From Pseudomonas sp. QS1027 (lineage in GTDB: Bacteria; Pseudomonadota; Gammaproteobacteria; Pseudomonadales; Pseudomonadaceae): a stretch of DNA of 64,000 nt. A model generated the notes under the pieces. The model had not been told where the DNA came from and ran no database searches. It worked only from the letters and a program-made list of their open reading frames with translations. A program made the position numbers and the translations under genes. Within the stretch, counting starts at the first letter, position 1, and every line of letters begins with the position of its first letter. Shown one piece after another: positions 58,813-64,000 of this stretch. The stretch spans positions 248,001-312,000 of the forward strand of contig NZ_PHSU01000011.1 of the NCBI RefSeq assembly GCF_002814235.1. The letters run 5' to 3'.

Positions 58813-61029
58813 CTATTGCCGCCAGAAACGCCGCGCGGCGTGCAGGGACTGCGGTTCGTCGAAACGCCCCAGCACCAGACGCAGTGCGCCCTGCTCCGCG
58901 CTGTCGAAGATGGCCATGTCCAAGGCTTTGTAACGTGCGATGACCTGCGGGTGGGGATGCCCGAAGGAATTACCGCGCCCACGGGAAATCAGCACGCCGC
59001 GCGGGGCCAGGCGTTGCAGGAAGACCATTGACGAGGAACTGCGGCTGCCGTGATGGGGCGACTGCAACCAATCGCTGGCAACGGCCAACGGACTGTCGAG
59101 AAACGCCCGTTCGGCCTCGATATCGATATCGCCGGTCAGCAGCAGGCGCTCGCCGTTGGCCTCGATCTGCAAGACGCAGGAAGATTGATTGCTGTCCCGG
59201 GCCAAGGGCCAGCGCCACAGGGAAAAGCGCACGCCGTCCCACTGCCAGTGCCGGCCACTGACACAGGGCTGGGCCTGCAACGCCGCGGGCAAACCCTCGA
59301 CGTCGCCGCCAAGCACCTCGCTCACCGGCAGTCCGCGGCGCACGGCCAGGGCCCCGCCGGCATGATCGGCATCGGCATGGCTGAGCAGCAGCGTATCGAG
59401 CTGGCGCACTCCCAGCTTGCGCAAGGATGGCAGCACCACCCGCTCGCCCTGGTCGAACTCGCCGAAACGCGGTCCGGCGTCGTACAACAAGGTGTGCTCA
59501 CGGGTTCGGACAAGGATCGCCAGGCCCTGGCCGACATCCAGTTGCCAGACCTCGGCCTCGCCCGGCGCCACCTGGGTCGAAGGCGCAAACACCGCCAGCG
59601 CCGCCAATGGCCAACCCAGGGGACGCAGAGGGATACCGGCCGGCAGCAATAACAGCAGGATACCCAGGCCACTCAGCGCCCAGGCCCAGGGTGGAACCGC
59701 CGCCGGTATCCAGGCCGGCACTTGCGCGGCCAGCCATTCGAGCCCTTGAAACAACCCCGCGAGCAAACCGCCGGCCAGCCACAGCAGCCCCTCGCCCACC
59801 CAGGGCAGCGGCAACAGCAGTGTGCCGAGCAAGGCCAGGGGCAATACCAGCAGACCGATCAAGGGCACGGCGATCCAGTTGGCCAACGGCGCGCTGAGGC
59901 TGACCGGCAGGCCCAGCAACAGCAACGCGGGAAACAAGCCGAGGGCGATCACCCATTGCCCACGGGTCCAGCTCTGCCAGGGGCGCCAGGCCCCCAGTCG
60001 TCCACTGAAGGTGAAGATCAGCACCGCCACGGCGGCGAAGGACAGCCAGAATCCCACCTGCAGACTCACCAGCGGATCGAACCACAGCACCAGGTTCAAG
60101 GCCGCCAGCAACGGCACCAGCGCCCCCAGGTGGCGATAACGCAAACGCCACAGCAGCACCATCGCGAGCATCACGCAGGCCCGACGCACCGGCACGCCGA
60201 AACCGGCCAGCAGCGCATAGCCCAGCGCCGCCGCAAACGCCAGGCCACAGGCCCACGGCAACCAGGACCAGCGACCCGGCCACAGGCCATAACGCGCCAA
60301 TCCGGCGATCAGGGCGTAGACCAATCCCGCGAGCAAACCGATATGCTGGCCGGAAATCACCAGCAGATGCAGGGTGCCGGTGTCCTGCAGCACCCGCCAG
60401 GTCTGCGTTGACAGGCCCGAACCGTCACCGAGCACCAGCGCCACCAGAGTGGCCGATTGTCCCTGGGCATCGACCTCCAGCAAGCGCCGCCTGATCCCAT
60501 CGCGCCAGGCACCGCTGGCGGGCACCAGCAATTGCCCGTCCTTGATCGTGCCGGTAGCGCCGATACGCCGGGCGAGCAGCCAGGCTTCATAGTCGAACCC
60601 GGCGGGATTGAGCAAGCCGTGCCCACGTTTGAGCTGCACCGCCAGGCGCCAGCGCTCGCCACTGCGCAGATCCGGGCCGCCGAACCAGGACAGCCGCAAA
60701 CGCGCCGGCAGCCGGGCCCGACGCGAAGTCGCGCCCTCCAGTTCGAAGCGCACCACCCGTTCGTCCCGTTGCGGCAAACCGACCACCCGGCCCTCCACCC
60801 ACAGGGTCTGGCCGTCCAGCTCCGGCGCCAGTCGATCGTCCAGCGCCCGTTGCGCCTGGAAACAGGCCCAACTGAAGCCGAGCAGAAACAACGCCAGCGG
60901 ATAAGTGCGAAATGACAACAGCATCAAGCCAAGCACCGGCAGCACCAGCAACAGCCCAACGGGCGGCAATTGCGGGAGCAATCGCAAGAGCACAAGCCCC
61001 GCCGCCAGCGCCAACATCCCTGTTCGCAT
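58813..61029 (-). CDS. comEC: ComEC/Rec2 DNA uptake channel protein
   Basis: Inner-membrane protein of 738 residues. It has a DUF4131 N-terminus, a competence membrane region with about ten helices (ISGQHIGLLAGL motif), and a C-terminal metallo-beta-lactamase-like nuclease domain with SHADADHAGG near residue 551. It imports single-stranded DNA in natural transformation. Its presence beside pilZ-type and exbBD genes is standard here. Confidence 0.93.
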   Translation of the reverse strand: MRTGMLALAAGLVLLRLLPQLPPVGLLLVLPVLGLMLLSFRTYPLALFLLGFSWACFQAQRALDDRLAPELDGQTLWVEGRVVGLPQRDERVVRFELEGATSRRARLPARLRLSWFGGPDLRSGERWRLAVQLKRGHGLLNPAGFDYEAWLLARRIGATGTIKDGQLLVPASGAWRDGIRRRLLEVDAQGQSATLVALVLGDGSGLSTQTWRVLQDTGTLHLLVISGQHIGLLAGLVYALIAGLARYGLWPGRWSWLPWACGLAFAAALGYALLAGFGVPVRRACVMLAMVLLWRLRYRHLGALVPLLAALNLVLWFDPLVSLQVGFWLSFAAVAVLIFTFSGRLGAWRPWQSWTRGQWVIALGLFPALLLLGLPVSLSAPLANWIAVPLIGLLVLPLALLGTLLLPLPWVGEGLLWLAGGLLAGLFQGLEWLAAQVPAWIPAAVPPWAWALSGLGILLLLLPAGIPLRPLGWPLAALAVFAPSTQVAPGEAEVWQLDVGQGLAILVRTREHTLLYDAGPRFGEFDQGERVVLPSLRKLGVRQLDTLLLSHADADHAGGALAVRRGLPVSEVLGGDVEGLPAALQAQPCVSGRHWQWDGVRFSLWRWPLARDSNQSSCVLQIEANGERLLLTGDIDIEAERAFLDSPLAVASDWLQSPHHGSRSSSSMVFLQRLAPRGVLISRGRGNSFGHPHPQVIARYKALDMAIFDSAEQGALRLVLGRFDEPQSLHAARRFWRQ

Positions 61030-61165
61030 AAAGCCTTCCTTGAACCTGTTCAGCTCTCGGAATAGCCGGGTTATGCGGGCGGTGCTTTATTTACTGTCAC
61101 AAAGTCTGAATCGGCCCCCCGTAAAATCCGGGCATACTGCCCGCCTGAACTGCCCGAGAAGCCTT

Positions 61166-61687
61166 ATGCCGCGTCGCTTATTCAAACGCTACATGCCGGA
61201 CCCGACCCGCATCAGGGAACACAAACACTTACGTTTTTTCGGTCCCCTGCTCCACGATCCGAACCTCTGGCACCTCAATCGGCACTCGGTGGCACGGGCC
61301 ATGGCAGTGGGTTTGTTCGCGGCCTTGATGCCGATGCCCTTGCAGATGCTGCTGGCGGCGTTCCTGGCGATTCTGGTGCGCGGCAATCTGCCGATTGCCG
61401 TCAGCCTGGTGTGGCTGACCAACCCGCTGACGATCCCGCCGATTTTCTATTGCGCCTACCAGCTCGGTGCCTGGTTGCTGCACGTGCCGCCCCGCGGCCT
61501 GCCGGACGAGTTGACCTGGGCCTGGATCAGCGGGCAGCTGTCGACGCTCTGGCAACCGCTGTTGCTGGGTTCAGTGGTATTGGGAGTGGCGCTGGGCGCC
61601 TTGGGCTATTACCTGACCATGAGCTACTGGCGCTGGTGGGTGGCCAGGCAATGGAAACGGCGCCTGGAACGACGCCGCCATCCATGA
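61166..61687 (+). CDS. DUF2062 membrane protein
   Basis: Protein of 173 residues with about three membrane segments and the DUF2062 motif SVARAMAVGLFAALMPMPLQM; function unknown to me. The start at 61166 (MPRRLFKRYMPD) is typical; the longer frame runs through the divergent comEC promoter. It converges with yadH, six bases apart. Confidence 0.88.
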   Translation: MPRRLFKRYMPDPTRIREHKHLRFFGPLLHDPNLWHLNRHSVARAMAVGLFAALMPMPLQMLLAAFLAILVRGNLPIAVSLVWLTNPLTIPPIFYCAYQLGAWLLHVPPRGLPDELTWAWISGQLSTLWQPLLLGSVVLGVALGALGYYLTMSYWRWWVARQWKRRLERRRHP

Positions 61688-61693
61688 AAACCC

Positions 61694-62473
61694 TTACTGG
61701 CGCATACCGCGGCCGCTGACCAGTAGCCGTGCACAACCGATGTACAGGGCCAGGGTCGCCACGACCATGAAGGTGATGGCCACGCTGATGCGGATGTCCG
61801 ACACCCCGAGAATGCCGTAGCGGAAGGCGTTGACCATATGCAGCACCGGATTGGCCAGCGACACGGTCTGCCAGAACGGCGGCAGCAGGGTAATCGAGTA
61901 GAACACCCCGCCGAGGTAGGTCAGCGGCGTCAGCACGAACGTCGGGATAATCGAGATATCGTCGAAGTTGCGTGCAAAGACCGCGTTGATGAACCCCAAC
62001 AGCGAGAAGATCGTCGCCGTCAGTATCACCACCAGAAGGGTCACGCCCAGGTGATGGACCTGCAAATGGGTGAAGAACAGCGAGAGCAGGGTCACGATAA
62101 TCCCCACCATCAGCCCGCGCAGGACACCGCCAAGGGTGTAGCCGATCAGGATGGTATGGGGAGAGACCGGCGAAACCATCAACTCTTCGATAGAGCGCTG
62201 GAACTTGCTGCCAAAGAAACTCGAGACCACGTTGCCGTAGGAGTTGGTGATCACCGACATCATGATCAGGCCCGGCACGATGTACTCCATGTAGGTGAAA
62301 CCACCCATGCCACCGATCTGCCTGCCGATCAGGTTACCGAAGATCACGAAGTACAGGACCATGGTGATGGCCGGCGGCAGCAGGGTCTGCGGCCAGATCC
62401 GGGTAAAACGCCGGACTTCGCGGTAGACGATGGTGTTGAGGGCGACCAGGTTGGGTTGCAGTTCCGAACTCAT
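61694..62473 (-). CDS. ABC-2 type transporter permease (YadH-like)
   Basis: Permease of 259 residues with six helices and the ABC-2 signature GGVFYSITLLPPFW. It overlaps the ATPase gene by four bases and is a likely exporter. E. coli yadGH has the same layout; its substrate is unknown to me. Confidence 0.9.
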   Translation of the reverse strand: MSSELQPNLVALNTIVYREVRRFTRIWPQTLLPPAITMVLYFVIFGNLIGRQIGGMGGFTYMEYIVPGLIMMSVITNSYGNVVSSFFGSKFQRSIEELMVSPVSPHTILIGYTLGGVLRGLMVGIIVTLLSLFFTHLQVHHLGVTLLVVILTATIFSLLGFINAVFARNFDDISIIPTFVLTPLTYLGGVFYSITLLPPFWQTVSLANPVLHMVNAFRYGILGVSDIRISVAITFMVVATLALYIGCARLLVSGRGMRQ

Positions 62474-63402
62474 ACCGCCACCTTCGACAGGTTTTTTTCC
62501 ACCAGGGACACGAACAGCTCCTCGAGGCGATTGGTTTTGTTACGCAGGCTCAGGACTTCGACCTGCTGCGTGGCCAGTTGCCCGAACAGCGCCGTGATGC
62601 CCACCGCCTTGTCGACCTGGACTTCCAGGGTGCGACTGTCGAGCAGCTTGCTCGGATAGCCGATCAGCTGCGGCGGGTGCTGCAGGTCGTTCTTCAGGTC
62701 GAGCAGGAAGGTCTCCACATGCAGTTGGCCGAGCAACTGGCGCATGCTGGTGTTTTCGACGATGGTGCCGTGATCGATGATGCCGATATTGCGGCACAAC
62801 TGCTCAGCCTCCTCCAGGTAATGGGTGGTGAGGATGATGGTGATGCCTTTCTGGTTCAGCTCGGTGAGGAAGGTCCACATCGAACGACGCAGTTCGATGT
62901 CGACCCCCGCAGTCGGCTCGTCGAGGATCAGCAGGCGCGGTTCATGCACCAGCGCCCGGGCGATCATCAGCCGGCGCTTCATGCCGCCGGACAACGACCG
63001 CGATGGCACGTCGCGCTTGTCCCAGAGGCCCAATTGGGTCAGGTACTGCTCGGCACGTTCCTTGGCGATTTTCGCCGGAATGCCGTAGTACCCGGCCTGG
63101 GTCACGACGATATCGAAGGTCTTCTCGAACTGGTTGAAGTTGAACTCCTGCGGCACCACGCCAATGCAGCGCTTGAGTGCGGCGGGTTCGCGATCCAGGT
63201 CGTGATCGAACACCTTCACCGTACCGCTGGACTTGTTCACCAGGGTCGAGAGAATGCCGATGGTAGTGGATTTGCCGGCACCGTTAGGGCCGAGCAAGGC
63301 GAAGAAATCACCTTCGGCGACGTCCAGATCGATACCACTCAGGGCCTGGAAACCGTTGCCGTAGGTTTTGGTTAGCTGCCGGATGGACAGAGCGGAACTC
63401 AT
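62470..63402 (-). CDS. ABC transporter ATPase (YadG-like)
   Basis: ATPase of 310 residues with Walker A GPNGAGKST, signature LSGGMKRRL and Walker B LLILDEPTAGVD, and the H-loop in TTHYLEEAE. It closely resembles E. coli YadG as I recall it. The ATG at 63402 is preferred over an upstream TTG at 63420. Confidence 0.92.
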   Translation of the reverse strand: MSSALSIRQLTKTYGNGFQALSGIDLDVAEGDFFALLGPNGAGKSTTIGILSTLVNKSSGTVKVFDHDLDREPAALKRCIGVVPQEFNFNQFEKTFDIVVTQAGYYGIPAKIAKERAEQYLTQLGLWDKRDVPSRSLSGGMKRRLMIARALVHEPRLLILDEPTAGVDIELRRSMWTFLTELNQKGITIILTTHYLEEAEQLCRNIGIIDHGTIVENTSMRQLLGQLHVETFLLDLKNDLQHPPQLIGYPSKLLDSRTLEVQVDKAVGITALFGQLATQQVEVLSLRNKTNRLEELFVSLVEKNLSKVAV

Positions 63403-63535
63403 ATCGGATTCATGCACCAAGAAGGGAGGAAAGAACTAAATAAGGGCACGCCGTTTTCAATGCAACGGCGGCGAACCAGGCTCATGGTGCTTGGCCTCGC
63501 CGCACAAGTACAGCAACCGGCGTTAATAATGGCTA

Positions 63536-64000
63536 TTAAGTCAACGCGGTCATGACTGCACGCTGATAGGCCGGACGCAGCTTCAAGCGCTCGTACCAGG
63601 CACTCAAATGAGGCATCGGCGGGCGTTCGATGGGCATTTCGAACCAGGCATAGATAAAGCTGCCGAGGGGAATATCACCCATGCCGATCTCGTCGCCCGA
63701 CAGGTAGGGTTGCTCGGCCAGCGCCTCATCGACTCGCAGCAGCAGGTCGGCGCAGATCTTCAGCGAAGCGTTGATCGCGGCCCAATCCTGTTGCTCGACG
63801 GGGGTACGCAATACGCCCCAGAACACCCCGCGAAAGGGGGTGGCAAAGGACGAGGTGGTCCAGTCCATCCACTTGTCCGCCCTGGCCCGGGCCTGCAGAT
63901 CATTGGAGAACCAGTTGGAGCCGGCGGCATGCTTGGCGGTCAGATAGCGCACGATGGTGTTCGATTCCCAGAGGACAAAATCGCCATCCTCGATCATCGG
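63536..64000 (-). CDS. Glutathione S-transferase (cut by right edge)
   Basis: The frame continues past 64000, so the N-terminus is missing; 155 residues remain. The G-site PMIEDGDFVLWESNTIVRYL and a C-terminal helical domain with GDEIGMGDIPLGSFIYAWF identify the family. Substrate unknown. Confidence 0.88.
   Translation of the reverse strand, partial: PMIEDGDFVLWESNTIVRYLTAKHAAGSNWFSNDLQARARADKWMDWTTSSFATPFRGVFWGVLRTPVEQQDWAAINASLKICADLLLRVDEALAEQPYLSGDEIGMGDIPLGSFIYAWFEMPIERPPMPHLSAWYERLKLRPAYQRAVMTALT

Overview
The window is chromosomal DNA of a fluorescent Pseudomonas, most like the P. fluorescens/P. putida branch. Three things support this: the gene order from rgsA and tatD through pilZ-holB-tmk-mltG-pabC-fabF-acpP-fabG-fabD-plsX-rpmF to rluC, rne and murB-kdsB-lpxK-comEC, which is the order I know from Pseudomonas genomes; high G+C with Pseudomonas-like codon use; and many copies of the Pseudomonas REP/REPIN hairpin (core GTAGGAGCCGGCTTGCTGGCGAT).

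Region 1 (1-13.3 kb) is a complete aerobic nicotinate degradation cluster. It holds the end of nicS, then nicB and nicA (nicotinate to 6-hydroxynicotinate), nicR, nicX, nicC, nicD, nicE and nicF (6-hydroxynicotinate to 2,5-dihydroxypyridine, N-formylmaleamate, maleamate, maleate and fumarate) and the transporter nicT. An exported nucleoside hydrolase follows nicT, where a nicP porin might be expected. Paired operator-like repeats sit upstream of nicA and between nicX and nicC, and REPIN hairpins sit inside the cluster.

Region 2 (13.3-28.8 kb) is accessory and mixed: a cysteine hydrolase, a tiny ORF with its own terminator, a histidine phosphatase with an altered motif, copC-copD, a gluconate-type permease, a GNAT enzyme, a LysR/DUF4865 divergent pair with an overlapping 43-residue membrane ORF, lpxO, a four-gene operon (GntR regulator, ADP-ribosylglycohydrolase, NCS1 permease, PfkB kinase) resembling E. 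coli yegTUVW, DUF1285 and DUF4823 genes, moaA and a TetR regulator. All eight REPINs lie within the first 28.1 kb.

Region 3 (28.9-46.9 kb) is conserved housekeeping: the sRNA rgsA, tatD, pilZ, holB, tmk, mltG, pabC, the fatty-acid cluster, plsX, rpmF, yceD, maf, sppA, a HAD phosphatase, rluC and rne. The rne gene has a leader of about 650 nt behind a clear sigma70 promoter.

Region 4 (47.0-53.9 kb) is an insertion between rne and murB, which I recall as adjacent in P. aeruginosa. It carries a probable bifunctional peptidoglycan-hydrolase toxin (M23-like plus pesticin/T4-lysozyme-like) with an exported putative immunity protein, followed by a molybdenum hydroxylase operon (2Fe-2S subunit, Tat-exported catalytic subunit, XdhC-like and MocA-like maturation factors). 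G+C falls steeply toward the toxin C-terminus and immunity gene.

Region 5 (54.1-64.0 kb) returns to the conserved order: murB, a low-molecular-weight phosphatase, kdsB, a Trm112-like gene, lpxK, exbD, exbB, comEC, a DUF2062 gene, a YadGH-type ABC exporter and a glutathione S-transferase cut by the right edge.

Molybdenum cofactor recurs: nicAB, moaA, and the second hydroxylase with its MocA/XdhC factors. Functions rest on reading motifs and gene order; no database search was run.
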